Source: Thiotrichaceae bacterium (GTDB taxonomy: Bacteria; Pseudomonadota; Gammaproteobacteria; Beggiatoales; Beggiatoaceae). Taken from it: 64,000 bases of DNA. A program made the translations under genes and the position numbers. The notes beneath the pieces were generated by a model. It ran no database searches. It saw only the letters and a list, made by a program, of their open reading frames with translations, and had not been told where the DNA came from. The stretch covers positions 1 to 64,000 of the forward strand of contig JAABRD010000006.1 of NCBI GenBank assembly GCA_011391085.1, in the 5' to 3' direction. Each line of letters begins with the position of its first letter. The stretch's first letter is position 1. This document shows, piece after piece, positions 55,588 through 64,000 of this stretch.

Positions 55588-56658
55588 TTAGAAGCGAATA
55601 TGTGTCGACGCATTCAAACTGCGACGTGCGCCACGCCAGTTGTCAATATGGAACTTGGTAAAGGGCAGTTCCGTGAGTTCAAAGAAGCGTGGCCACCCAA
55701 TCCGGCCCACCCAATCCGACAGCCGTTCCCAATCTTTGGCATCGGCTTTATAGACGCGCAAAATCTGTTTGACAATGGCGGCTACTTCCGTCCAACGTGG
55801 CGGATTATTCGGAATGCCGGCCGCGACCAATTTATGGAAGGTCGGTTTACCGCGGGCATTGGAGTGATTACCGCCAACCCAGATGGCCAGTTTGGAATGC
55901 ACAGGGTCATTAATCTGCATAGGGGGACAGGGTGGATAGCAGGCGCCACAACACATACACTTTTTCTCGTCCACTTCTAACGATGGCTTGCCATTGACCA
56001 GGGCCGGACGAATCGCGGCGACTGGGCACCGGGCCACCACGGTAGGACGTTCACACACATTGGCCACTAAGTCATGGTTAATCTTAGGTGGTTTGGTGTG
56101 CTGAATATTGATAGCAATGTCACCTTGACCACCGCAGTTAATTTGACAGCAGGAGGTGGTGATATGCACCCGGTTAGGCATCCGTTCATTGATAAACTCT
56201 TCATACAGTTCATCCATGAGGGCTTTGACCACGCCCGAGGCATCCGTCCCTGGAATGTCGCAATGTAACCAACCTTGGGTATGAGAAATCATGGTGACTG
56301 AAGGTCCCGTCCCGCCCACGGGGAAACCTTCCGCTTGCAATTTCTGAATTAGCGGGTCCACCTTCGATTGGTCGCCTACCAAAAATTCAATATTGCTACG
56401 AATGGTAAAGCGCACGTAGCCTTCACCATATTGGTCTGCAATGTCACACAGTTTGCGAATGGTATAGACATCCATTTGCCGCTGTGTACCGGCCCGGACC
56501 GTCCAAATTTTCTCGCCATTTTTCGAAGTATGGCACAAAACGCCTGGCCGTGGACGTTCATGGTGTTTCCACGTTCCAAAATTCCGTGCCATAATCGGGT
56601 GCATATACTGAAACGGGTCTGGCACACCGCTTTCGATAGGCATTCGTGGTGCTGACAT
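55588..56658 (-). CDS. dsrB: DsrB, sulfite reductase beta subunit
   Basis: 356 residues. Siroheme/[4Fe-4S] binding region with HITTSCCQINCGGQGDIAIN and CPVAAIRP, and an inserted ferredoxin domain with KCMCCGACYPPCPPMQI. Sulfite-binding Arg/Lys residues are in FTIRSNIEFLVGD. It forms alpha2beta2 with DsrA. dsrA lies 146 bases upstream, with a repeat between them, so they are probably still one transcript. Confidence 0.97.
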   Translation of the reverse strand: MSAPRMPIESGVPDPFQYMHPIMARNFGTWKHHERPRPGVLCHTSKNGEKIWTVRAGTQRQMDVYTIRKLCDIADQYGEGYVRFTIRSNIEFLVGDQSKVDPLIQKLQAEGFPVGGTGPSVTMISHTQGWLHCDIPGTDASGVVKALMDELYEEFINERMPNRVHITTSCCQINCGGQGDIAINIQHTKPPKINHDLVANVCERPTVVARCPVAAIRPALVNGKPSLEVDEKKCMCCGACYPPCPPMQINDPVHSKLAIWVGGNHSNARGKPTFHKLVAAGIPNNPPRWTEVAAIVKQILRVYKADAKDWERLSDWVGRIGWPRFFELTELPFTKFHIDNWRGARRSLNASTHIRF

Positions 56659-56699
56659 AAATTAACCTCCTCAAGTGGAATCTCAAATATAATAATATG

Positions 56700-56804
56700 A
56701 TGATATAACTTTGTGAACTATAAAAGTTCTAAATCCTCCGGCTAAAGCCTCCAATCCCGGGGAGAGAAAACGCCGGACTGGAGGCTTCAGCCGGAGGGTT
56801 TTCC
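56700..56804. repeat. CCGGCTAAAGCCTCCAATCC palindrome between dsrA and dsrB
   Basis: An inverted pair CCTCCGGCTAAAGCCTCCAA / GGACTGGAGGCTTCAGCCGG lies in the dsrA-dsrB gap, which is normally short. It touches the dsrA stop. Confidence 0.75.
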
Positions 56805-58067
56805 CTACGCCGCTTTGGCAGTCTTCTCCTCCGCTTTGCGGGCAAACCATTTTGCGGCTTCCTCATCCCAACCATCCATTCTGACATAAGACGATTGCCG
56901 GGGTTCAGACACCATGTTGGGGTCGACTTCCAAGCCAATGGCTTCCAAGAAGTTGACTAGGCCGATGCGTTCAATCATCTCGCCAGTACGTTCATGTTCT
57001 AACGCATTTTCGGCAAAGAAGTTGATGGTGGATTCGGCTATCTCTTTGAGGCGGTCATAGTCCTCCTGGGTTTCCAGTTTCATGAAAGGAATGACCACGG
57101 TGCCCATCAAGTCACCGATTTTCAGGGTGCGCTTGCCACCCATTAAGATGGTGACGCCTTTGTCATCACCGACATCTAAGGCTTTGGTCATGACGTTGAT
57201 GCAGTGCATACAACGGACGCAGTTGCGATTGTCAACGGTCAGGGTGCTATCGTCATTGAGAGACAACGCATGGGTTGGACACCGGCTAATCACGTTGTCA
57301 ATGACATACTTGCGACCTTTTTTGCCAACGTAGGCTTGGACTTCGGCTTGATTGACTTTGATGTCGTCGCGCCAAGTGCCAATGATGGCCATATCAGCCC
57401 GTTCGATGGCGTTCATGCAGTCGTTGGGGCAACCAGAAACCTTGAATTTAAACTTGTAAGGTAGGGCTGGACGGTGCATGTCGTCCAGGAAGTTGTTGAC
57501 CATGAGGCGGTGAATTTTTTGTTCGTTGGCACAAGAGTGTTCACAACGGGCGGATCCGACACAAGACATGCCAGTGCGGACGGCAGGGCCTGCACCGCCT
57601 AAGTCAAAGCCAATTTCATTCATGGCATCAAAGGCCGCTTGAACATTTTCGGAAGTGGTGCCTTGGAACATGATGTCGCCACTTTGGCCATGAAAAGCAA
57701 TCAGGCCCGAACCATATTTTTCCCAAATATCACACAATTGACGGATGATTTGGGTGGTGTAGTGCATCCCTGCGGGAGGTTGTATACGGAGAGTATGAAA
57801 TTCTTTGGAAGCTGGGAATTTGGAAGCGACTTCGGAAAAGCGTGGGATAACGCCTCCACCATAGCCAATGACGCCGACGGTACCGCCTTTCCAGTAACCT
57901 TTGCGGGTTTCGTAGGAATGTTCCAATTGGCCCAGGAGGTCAATCATCATGTCTTGATAGGGTTTTCCTTCGTCTTTGGCAAGACGTTTAATGCCCGTAA
58001 TAAAGCTGGGCCAAGGTCCACTTTCCAATTGATCAAGCATGGGGGTGTGGTGCATTGGTTTACTCAT
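56805..58067 (-). CDS. dsrA: DsrA, sulfite reductase alpha subunit
   Basis: 420 residues from ATG 58067, chosen over the one at 58073 because AGGAG is then 9 bases away and the N-terminus MSKPMHHTPMLDQLESGPWP matches the family. Cofactor cysteines are in GMSCVGSARCEHSC and VSGCPNDCMNAIE, and an inserted ferredoxin domain has NCVRCMHCINVM. In reverse-acting organisms it oxidizes persulfide sulfur to sulfite. The first gene of the locus. Confidence 0.97.
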   Translation of the reverse strand: MSKPMHHTPMLDQLESGPWPSFITGIKRLAKDEGKPYQDMMIDLLGQLEHSYETRKGYWKGGTVGVIGYGGGVIPRFSEVASKFPASKEFHTLRIQPPAGMHYTTQIIRQLCDIWEKYGSGLIAFHGQSGDIMFQGTTSENVQAAFDAMNEIGFDLGGAGPAVRTGMSCVGSARCEHSCANEQKIHRLMVNNFLDDMHRPALPYKFKFKVSGCPNDCMNAIERADMAIIGTWRDDIKVNQAEVQAYVGKKGRKYVIDNVISRCPTHALSLNDDSTLTVDNRNCVRCMHCINVMTKALDVGDDKGVTILMGGKRTLKIGDLMGTVVIPFMKLETQEDYDRLKEIAESTINFFAENALEHERTGEMIERIGLVNFLEAIGLEVDPNMVSEPRQSSYVRMDGWDEEAAKWFARKAEEKTAKAA

Positions 58068-58526
58068 AAGCATGAACTCCTTTGGTTAGTTGTTAATTAG
58101 GATTTTCTCAAACAATTCTTAATTGTGGTGTATGTGATGTATATGATAGGTATAACAATTTGCGTGTTTTAATGGGGTCATGGGTATCACAAGCATCATA
58201 GAGGGTTAAATGCGAGGTGAGAAATGACGACGGTTTGTTTCTTTTATTTTTATAGTCATAAAGAAGATATTTTGTCTATCACACATATCACATATATCAC
58301 AATAACAGAATTTTACTAAATCAGTGTTAACTTATTTTCTTATTCGTAAAAAAGCACCAACATGTTTTATTGTGGTGCAACATAATGAGGTAATTATCCC
58401 TGCCGTTGTCCAAAACATGTTTTGGACAACGGGCGACGGTCATGTTATTATAGGATTATGATTGAGTCAAGAGTTGTTAAAAAAAAAAATTAAACTTTCT
58501 TATCTACAATAAAGAATGGATAATAA
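58068..58526. promoter_or_regulatory. Divergent promoter region of dsrA and the dioxygenase gene
   Basis: About 450 bp between two divergent genes, AT-rich, with a TCCAAAACATGTTTTGGA hairpin at 58408-58430. Promoters for both genes must lie here; no clear sigma70 or sigma54 consensus can be pointed out. AAAGGAGTTC precedes dsrA. Confidence 0.5.
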
Positions 58527-59492
58527 ATGACTCAACAATTCCCTTTCACGACCATTCATTATCCCAAAATGACCTCCAATCTTCAATCAAGTCCATTCTT
58601 GTTGGACAATACCGCCGCTTATGCGCAATGGCGGGCAAATAAATTGGCCTCTTACCCCACCGACGTAACAGAATTGGTGGTGTCTATCCATGATCCCTTT
58701 CATTTAACCCATCAAGAAAAGGAGAAAATGTTGGCCATTTGTCGGAAAACCAATATGGTTGTCTATCAAATAACATCTGACAAACTGGCCGATAAAGAGG
58801 CCCTGCAAGCTTTGTCGGCCCAATTTGGGTTGGTTCGGCTGGACCACAATTTGGGGGCTGACGATGATGGGATCACTGCCTTACAGGTACACTCTGATGA
58901 AGAAAAACGTTCTTCAACGGAATATATTCCCTACACAAACCGTCCCATTAGTTGGCATACGGACGGTTATTATAACACTCCTGATCAACAAGTGCGTGGT
59001 CTTGTTCTTCACTGCGTCCGGCCCGCTTTGATAGGCGGTGAAAATATGTTATTGGACCATGACATGGCCTACCTTCATTTGCGTGATACTCAACCCGACT
59101 ATATTGCGGCCCTGATGGAAAATGATGTCATGACTATTCCGCCAAATCTGGAAGGGAATGTAGAATTACGGGCGGCCCAATCTGGCCCAGTCTTCTCTAT
59201 TGACCCTCAGACAGGTAGCCTTGAAATGCGTTATACGGCCCGCACGAAAAGTATTATCTGGAAATCTAAACCGGTTGTCAAGGCTGCCTTGAGTTGTTTA
59301 ACCGATTTTTTTAACAGTCACTCTCCTTATATTTTCCAACATCGCCTAGCCCCAAATCAAGGGTTGATTTGCAATAATGTGCTTCATACTCGCAGTGGTT
59401 TCACGGACAGTTCTTCTCCTTTGCAGCAACGGTTGCTGTACCGGCTGAGGTTTTATGACAAAGTTGTGTTAAGAGATGAATCGTTGGTATAG
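58527..59492 (+). CDS. TauD/TfdA-family 2-oxoglutarate dioxygenase
   Basis: 321 residues. The Fe(II) facial triad is visible: H-x-D in ISWHTDGYYN and the distal His in NNVLHTRSGF, with a 2-oxoglutarate Arg in LLYRLRFYDKV. The N-terminal MTQQFPFTTIHYPKMTSNLQ may include spare codons; a start at the second Met is possible. The substrate might be taurine, another sulfonate or a betaine. Divergence from dsrA could mean a link to organosulfur use (inference). Confidence 0.85.
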   Translation: MTQQFPFTTIHYPKMTSNLQSSPFLLDNTAAYAQWRANKLASYPTDVTELVVSIHDPFHLTHQEKEKMLAICRKTNMVVYQITSDKLADKEALQALSAQFGLVRLDHNLGADDDGITALQVHSDEEKRSSTEYIPYTNRPISWHTDGYYNTPDQQVRGLVLHCVRPALIGGENMLLDHDMAYLHLRDTQPDYIAALMENDVMTIPPNLEGNVELRAAQSGPVFSIDPQTGSLEMRYTARTKSIIWKSKPVVKAALSCLTDFFNSHSPYIFQHRLAPNQGLICNNVLHTRSGFTDSSSPLQQRLLYRLRFYDKVVLRDESLV

Positions 59493-59651
59493 AGGCTTTA
59501 GCCGGAGGACGTTCCCCGCCATTTGATTATGTTCTGCACCCACAGGCGTAAGCCTCTAGTCCTCCTGTATTTATTTCTCGGCAAAGGATAACACCCCACA
59601 AAGGGGTGTTATCCCTACTCAAAGTTCAGATTGTGAAGCTATGCAGTATAT
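59493..59651. repeat. GCCTCTAGTCC and TAACACCCC palindromes
   Basis: An inverted pair AGAGGCTTTAGCCGGAGG / ACAGGCGTAAGCCTCTAGTC (59492-59565), then a small palindrome GATAACACCCCACAAAGGGG...TTATC. It lies between two convergent genes. Confidence 0.6.
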
Positions 59652-60260
59652 CTATTTCATTCCACCCATTCCACCCATCATTCCACCCATTCCACCCATT
59701 CCACCCATTCCACCCATTCCACCCATTCCACCCATTCCACCCATTCCACCCATTCCCATCATATCAAACATGCTACTGATTGGGTGAAGCATGAGATTAC
59801 ATTCGTTATTAATCCAAAAACGCCCAAAGGACATTTGATAAGGGGTAATGCCATACACGCCTAACATTCCATACATGGGAGTCATGGATAGCATACCGGC
59901 CATTCCTGACATGTTGTTCATGCCTCGCATTCCTGTCATCCCGCCTATCATTCCAGGCATGTTATACATCCCACCCATCCCTGCTATGCCGTACATGGCC
60001 ATATTGGGCGGGATGATATATCCTCCCATCATACCGTATGGATTCTCCTTGCTTGAGAGGTTAACGGCAGGATAGAGTACGACTTGACCATTTCCATAAC
60101 GTTCATACCATCCACTGATGCCAGGCATTTTACCAATGGACTGTTTCTCAGAATGTTCAGACATACTTTCCGTCTCCGCACTAAATACTGGATGGGTAAC
60201 CATGACGTTGCCGAAAAGGGCAATGATACCAAGTGTAGTTTTAAATTGAGGTATTTGCAT
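59652..60260 (-). CDS. Exported Met/Gly-repeat protein, candidate sulfur-globule protein
   Basis: 202 residues from ATG 60260. Signal peptide (LGIIALFGNVMVTHPVFSAE), then a region rich in Gly, Met, Tyr and Asn (MYGIAGMGGMYNMPGMIGGM), then about ten GMG repeats at the C-terminus. Sulfur-globule envelope proteins of A. vinosum (SgpA, B, C) are small exported proteins with Gly/Tyr/Asn/Met repeats, so this gene beside dsrA is a candidate of that type (inference). Metal (copper) binding by Met is an alternative. The repeat coding DNA is a perfect nine-base tandem. Confidence 0.6.
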   Translation of the reverse strand: MQIPQFKTTLGIIALFGNVMVTHPVFSAETESMSEHSEKQSIGKMPGISGWYERYGNGQVVLYPAVNLSSKENPYGMMGGYIIPPNMAMYGIAGMGGMYNMPGMIGGMTGMRGMNNMSGMAGMLSMTPMYGMLGVYGITPYQMSFGRFWINNECNLMLHPISSMFDMMGMGGMGGMGGMGGMGGMGGMGGMGGMMGGMGGMK

Positions 60261-60293
60261 AAGAGTGGTAAAGGTCTCCTTATTTGGTGGCAC

Positions 60294-61241
60294 GGTTGTA
60301 TAAATCCTTTAGATAGTTGAGTACCTCTGCAAAACCAATTCTGGTAAATGTCTCAATCGCAAATTCCCGCAGATGGCACCGATGAGAAGTGGATAACCTG
60401 CGAAATCCGTGTCATCTGTGGGAATCTGTGATTCAGACCATATCCGACAAAAAAGGAAAATACCATATCGGTTATGCGCAGGAACCTAAATCTGCGCGGA
60501 TTTGACAATCTTTAAAGTTGTCAAATCTGTCAACTCTATTATATATAAATCAATAAAAATAATTCAACCTGTTTCCTTATCGCCGATTATTTTCCAATTT
60601 GTTTGCTTCAGAAAAGTTCTTAAATCATTTCAGATAACCAATTGAAATATAAAGATATAGAATTTTAGAATTTTCTTATATTCTAACAATTTTCCTCAAT
60701 AGAAAAATATTTGACTTAAAGAGTATCAAACCGGTTTAAATTGCTTTACAATGATGAAATCAACTGGTTTCTCATACCTGTCTTTAGTACCTCTTTACTG
60801 GTAGAGAAAAACATGGATAGTGTTATAGTGATGATGGTATCAAACGGTCCCCACTCCATGAGGAAACAGCGTAGCTTTGGACTCCTGAACTATTTTCTAT
60901 ACTACCAGTAATGTTAGAGTACCGACCTATTATAAATTATCTAAATGATAATAATAAGTAGGAATCCGATAAAATGTTTTCAACCTCTCTACAAACCCGA
61001 TGGAGGCAACGCTTATGAGGTGAACTTAAAATCACAGTGAGTCCGTTTTGTCAAGTCCCCCCCTGCCATTCACCTGGAGTATTTATTATGCAACATGTTA
61101 TTTGAAGCTGACGGTCTTATATCTTCTGGAGTCCAAAACAGGTTTTGGAGTCATTAAATTGAAAGTCTGTTTGCTTTGCCAGACAAAAACGACAGTAAAA
61201 CAACCACCAACCCTATTATTTCTTCAACCGGGAAATGTATA
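60294..61241. other. Gene-free gap upstream of the histidine kinase
   Basis: About 950 bases. Contents seen: a remnant resembling the region 18418-18500 (CAGATGGCACC, then CTGTGATTCAGACC) at about 60366-60440, a TTTGACAA hairpin at 60507-60530, the AAACAGCGTAGCTTTGGAC repeat at 60866-60893 and a TCCAAAACAGGTTTTGGAG hairpin at 61130. The kinase promoter lies here, not identified. Confidence 0.45.
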
Positions 61242-63023
61242 ATGAAAGTTCAATTCTCACAGTGGATGACTCAACGTTTAAGTCACAAGTTTTTGTTAAC
61301 GATGTCAATTTACTTACTGGCCATCTTCTTCATTTTCTGGTTACTGCTACTGCGGACACCCTCTAGTCAGGGGGAGACTCATTTCACCCTGAAAGCGATG
61401 TCAGATCCGACTGTGGATGCCTCATCGGCCCTGCAAGCCCCACTGTCACCCCTCTCAATCCGTTCCGTGCCACCACAACGGGCTACCACCCATTATCCAC
61501 TAAAACCACTATCCACTATCCACTATCCACTATCCACTATCCACTATCCACTATCCACCGCCTCTTGTCAGGATTGCCACCATCTTTCAGACGCCTCTTT
61601 CCAGAAAAGATCCATAGAAACTGAGAGTCAAAACCCAAGACCTATGTTTGACTCGCACCAATACCTGGGAATCGGCATTCTCTTGTCTATTCTTCCCTGG
61701 ATCATCATGGGCTGGTTCCTACATCGGTTTGTTCTGCAACCCGTTGCTAATCTCCTCCAACTGGGGCAAACTTCTGAAACCACGTTGGGCATTCCCGCCA
61801 ACGAGTCGTCGAATGAAGAGGAATCAAAACGAGATGAATTGGGGCGCCTCACGCATTTGTTTACTCAAATGACCAGTCATTTACAAGCCCGCATTGCGGA
61901 GGCCCGCGAACAAAAAATTTTCTTCCAGGCCCTTCTGAATGCCATCCCCGATGGTATCCGGGTGATTGACAAAAAATATATGGTAGTAGCTACCAATCAA
62001 GCCTATCATTCGCAACTGGGGTTTCCAACGGCTATCGGTTCCACGCATAGCGGGATCACCTGTTACGCCTCCAGTCATGCCCGTAAGCACCCTTGTCCAC
62101 CGACCCTGGTCACTTGCCCCCTCCATGAAATCAATAAGACTGGTCAATCCATCAAAACTATCATGGAACACACCCGTGCAGATGGCACTAAACTTCAAGT
62201 GGAAATTTGCGCCGCCCCTTTGCAAATCATCACCAATGGGCAAACCGAATCTTACATTGTGGAATCTGTTCGAGATTTAACACAATCCATTCTATATTCC
62301 CATGAACAAAAACTCGCTTCCCTGGGTCAATTGGCAGCAGGGGTGGCCCATGACATTCATAACCCGTTATCCTCCATTCGCCTGGCCCTACAATCGGCCT
62401 TACGTTCTTTGGAATCCAAAGCCCCCAATTTGAATAGTATCCAGCATTATTTACATATTGTAGATAAGCAAATTGACAAGTGCATCTTTGTCACTCGGCG
62501 TCTCTTAAAACTGTCCTCCACTCATTCAGAACACCCGCAACTGGTTTGTCTAAAAGAAGTGGTGACCGACACAGTCTCGTTACTCGAATACGATGCCAAA
62601 GAACGTAACATTGACATCCAATCTCAATTTGGCAATGCCCATTATCGTGTGTTAGCCATGGAAAGCGATATGCGTATGTTAGTCCTAAACCTTCTCCAAA
62701 ATGCCTTCAATGCCATGCCCCAGGGTGGTCACATCCATGTCCAACTACGTTCTCGTGCTGGCAACGTTCAACTTTCTATTCAAGACTCTGGCGTGGGCAT
62801 TCCGCCTCATATCCTCAACAGTATCTTTGAACCCTTCTTCAGTTACCGTCCCAGCGGCAAAAAAGGGTCCGGTCTGGGTTTGGCCATCTGTAAAAGCATT
62901 GTGGAACGTCACCAAGGCCGCATTGAAGTCAGTAATACCGATCAGCGTGGCAGTCAATTTGTGGTAACGTTACCCGATGCCCAAACCCATAGTTTCAATC
63001 AACCCTTAGCTAAGGCAGTATAG
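61242..63023 (+). CDS. Sensor histidine kinase with periplasmic CXXCH motif
   Basis: 593 residues from ATG 61242 (AAATGTATA precedes, an upstream ATG at 61176 is less likely). TM1 at 18-38, a periplasmic part at 39-140, TM2 at 141-163, HAMP, then PAS (QALLNAIPDGIRVIDKKYMV), HisKA (GVAHDIHNPLSSIRLALQ, phospho-His in HDIHNP) and HATPase_c (NAFNAMPQGG, DSGVGIPPHI, GSGLGLAI). The periplasmic part has CQDCH at 109-113, a possible covalent heme site. It also has a repeat STIHYPL encoded by the heptamer tandem (61490-61558). It is followed at once by a regulator gene. Confidence 0.88.
   Translation: MKVQFSQWMTQRLSHKFLLTMSIYLLAIFFIFWLLLLRTPSSQGETHFTLKAMSDPTVDASSALQAPLSPLSIRSVPPQRATTHYPLKPLSTIHYPLSTIHYPLSTASCQDCHHLSDASFQKRSIETESQNPRPMFDSHQYLGIGILLSILPWIIMGWFLHRFVLQPVANLLQLGQTSETTLGIPANESSNEEESKRDELGRLTHLFTQMTSHLQARIAEAREQKIFFQALLNAIPDGIRVIDKKYMVVATNQAYHSQLGFPTAIGSTHSGITCYASSHARKHPCPPTLVTCPLHEINKTGQSIKTIMEHTRADGTKLQVEICAAPLQIITNGQTESYIVESVRDLTQSILYSHEQKLASLGQLAAGVAHDIHNPLSSIRLALQSALRSLESKAPNLNSIQHYLHIVDKQIDKCIFVTRRLLKLSSTHSEHPQLVCLKEVVTDTVSLLEYDAKERNIDIQSQFGNAHYRVLAMESDMRMLVLNLLQNAFNAMPQGGHIHVQLRSRAGNVQLSIQDSGVGIPPHILNSIFEPFFSYRPSGKKGSGLGLAICKSIVERHQGRIEVSNTDQRGSQFVVTLPDAQTHSFNQPLAKAV
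61490..61558. repeat. Heptanucleotide tandem inside the kinase gene
   Basis: About eight CACTATC-type units in frame within the periplasmic domain. Since seven is not a multiple of three, three units make a 21-bp, seven-residue coding period (STIHYPL). Confidence 0.9.
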
Positions 63024-64000
63024 ATGACCCAACCCAGTATTTTAGTGGTAGAAGACGACATGGTGCTGAACCAGTTGTTAGTCGACACGTTGAAAAATGC
63101 CGGTTATCACGTCGAAGGTGTGACCCATTTGGCACAAGCGCGTCAGTATTTGAATAATCAAGAACCTTCGTTGATTTTATTAGATGGCTGTTTGCCAGAT
63201 GGCCGTGCGGCAGACTGGTTCCCTGATTTGATGAGTTTGCCACCCGTCGTGTTGCTAACCGCATACGGTTCTATCCGCGAGGCCGTGAACGCAATTAAAG
63301 CGGGGGCTGCCGAATATCTGGTCAAACCGATTGATTTAGATGAGTTAGAATTGACTATCCAGCGCGTCTTGGAGAATGTCGCTTTGCAGAAAGATTGCCA
63401 ATTTTATAAATCCCAAGTGCAACATCAGCAAAGTAAAACCATCGTGGGAAACAGTCCCGCCATGATGAAAGTCTATGACCATATTCACAAGGTGGCCCCA
63501 ACCAACATGAGTGTTCTGGTGCATGGCGAGAGTGGCGTCGGTAAAGAACTGGTAGCCGCCGAAATTCACCGTTACAGTTCCCGTAATAACCGCAACTACG
63601 TAGCCCTGGATTGTTGTTCACTTCAGGAAAAGTTATTTGAGTCCGAACTCTTTGGGCACGAAAAAGGCTCCTTCACGGGTGCCGATAAGCAAAAAAAGGG
63701 ACTGATTGAGGGCGCCGATGGTGGCACATTGTTTTTAGATGAAATTGGAGAGATTGAACCGCCGATTCAAGCCAAATTGTTACGGGTGTTAGAAACAGGA
63801 CGTTTTCGCCGTTTGGGAGGCACCAAAGATTTGAGTTCAGACGTGCGCATTGTGGCAGCCACTAACTGCAACTTGGAGAGGATGAGTCAAGAAGGGACAT
63901 TTCGGCTGGACTTGTACTATCGTCTCAGTGGCTTTGTGATTACGATTCCAGCGTTACGCGAACGGCGTGAAGACATCCCGTTACTGGTGGACCATTTTTT
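63024..64000 (+). CDS. NtrC-family sigma54-dependent response regulator (cut by window end)
   Basis: At least 325 residues; the 3' end is outside the window. Starts at the base after the kinase stop (TAGATG). The receiver domain has VVEDDMVLN and the phospho-Asp in LILLDGCLPDGR, with VVLLTAYGS and YLVKPID. The AAA+ domain has Walker A GESGVGKELVA, the sigma54-contacting ELFGHEKGSFTGAD and Walker B GGTLFLDEIGE. The HTH end is not visible. It would activate sigma54 promoters in answer to the kinase. Confidence 0.95.
   Translation, partial: MTQPSILVVEDDMVLNQLLVDTLKNAGYHVEGVTHLAQARQYLNNQEPSLILLDGCLPDGRAADWFPDLMSLPPVVLLTAYGSIREAVNAIKAGAAEYLVKPIDLDELELTIQRVLENVALQKDCQFYKSQVQHQQSKTIVGNSPAMMKVYDHIHKVAPTNMSVLVHGESGVGKELVAAEIHRYSSRNNRNYVALDCCSLQEKLFESELFGHEKGSFTGADKQKKGLIEGADGGTLFLDEIGEIEPPIQAKLLRVLETGRFRRLGGTKDLSSDVRIVAATNCNLERMSQEGTFRLDLYYRLSGFVITIPALRERREDIPLLVDHF

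Overview
The window looks like the chromosome of a sulfur-oxidizing gammaproteobacterium, most likely a relative of Beggiatoa, Thioploca or Thiomargarita (Thiotrichaceae). The main reason is a nearly complete reverse-type dissimilatory sulfite reductase (rDsr) locus with the oxidizer-specific genes dsrE, dsrF, dsrH and dsrL. Supporting signs are the very dense small dispersed repeats, the heptanucleotide tandem repeats and the many toxin-antitoxin genes. The genus assignment is inference; there is no rRNA here.

Layout. 1-348: tail of an IS630-type transposase. 0.4-4.3 kb: HpcH/HpaI-like aldolase, 2-hydroxyacid dehydrogenase, a frameshifted family-2 glycosyltransferase and a methyltransferase, separated by repeats. 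4.7-12.4 kb: housekeeping genes (ychF, two metallo-beta-lactamase-fold hydrolases, a CheY-like regulator, tRNA-Thr, a SPOR protein, coaX, prfA). 12.6-22.5 kb: accessory island with a zinc-ribbon/PD-(D/E)XK nuclease-like protein, a frameshifted LRR-Roc-COR protein, five toxin-antitoxin pairs all on the minus strand, a truncated antitoxin copy and a degraded gene. 22.6-37.3 kb: uvrA, nadC, an aspartic protease, an exported cold-shock-domain protein, TraB/GumN, lipase, DHH phosphoesterase, tyrA, Sel1-repeat protein, PstS-like protein and trpB2. 37.6-39.5 kb: a 13-unit minisatellite and a DUF945-like protein with a pilin-like tail.

39.7-58.1 kb, minus strand: the dsr locus in the order dsrA-B-(dsrE-like)-E-F-H-C-M-K-[HEPN module twice + small ORF]-L-J-[unknown 395 aa]-O-P. 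DsrAB oxidizes persulfidic sulfur to sulfite. DsrEFH and DsrC form the sulfur relay. DsrMKJOP is the membrane electron-transfer complex and DsrL the NAD(P)H-linked oxidoreductase. The locus has been opened by insertions between B and E, between K and L, and between J and O. dsrN, dsrR and dsrS are not seen. Divergent from dsrA is a TauD/TfdA-type dioxygenase, followed by an exported Met/Gly-repeat protein that may be a sulfur-globule envelope protein. The window closes with a two-component pair: a histidine kinase with a periplasmic CXXCH motif and an NtrC-type regulator cut by the window edge.

The repeats are the most unusual aspect. At least six families of small palindromic elements fill almost every intergenic space. 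One family has GGTAGT...ACTACC ends and creates 8-bp target duplications at several sites; paralogous sequences inside the window serve as natural empty sites. Other repeats are nested inside one another, or have been captured inside coding sequences (uvrA, the histidine kinase, an antitoxin, a glycosyltransferase tail).
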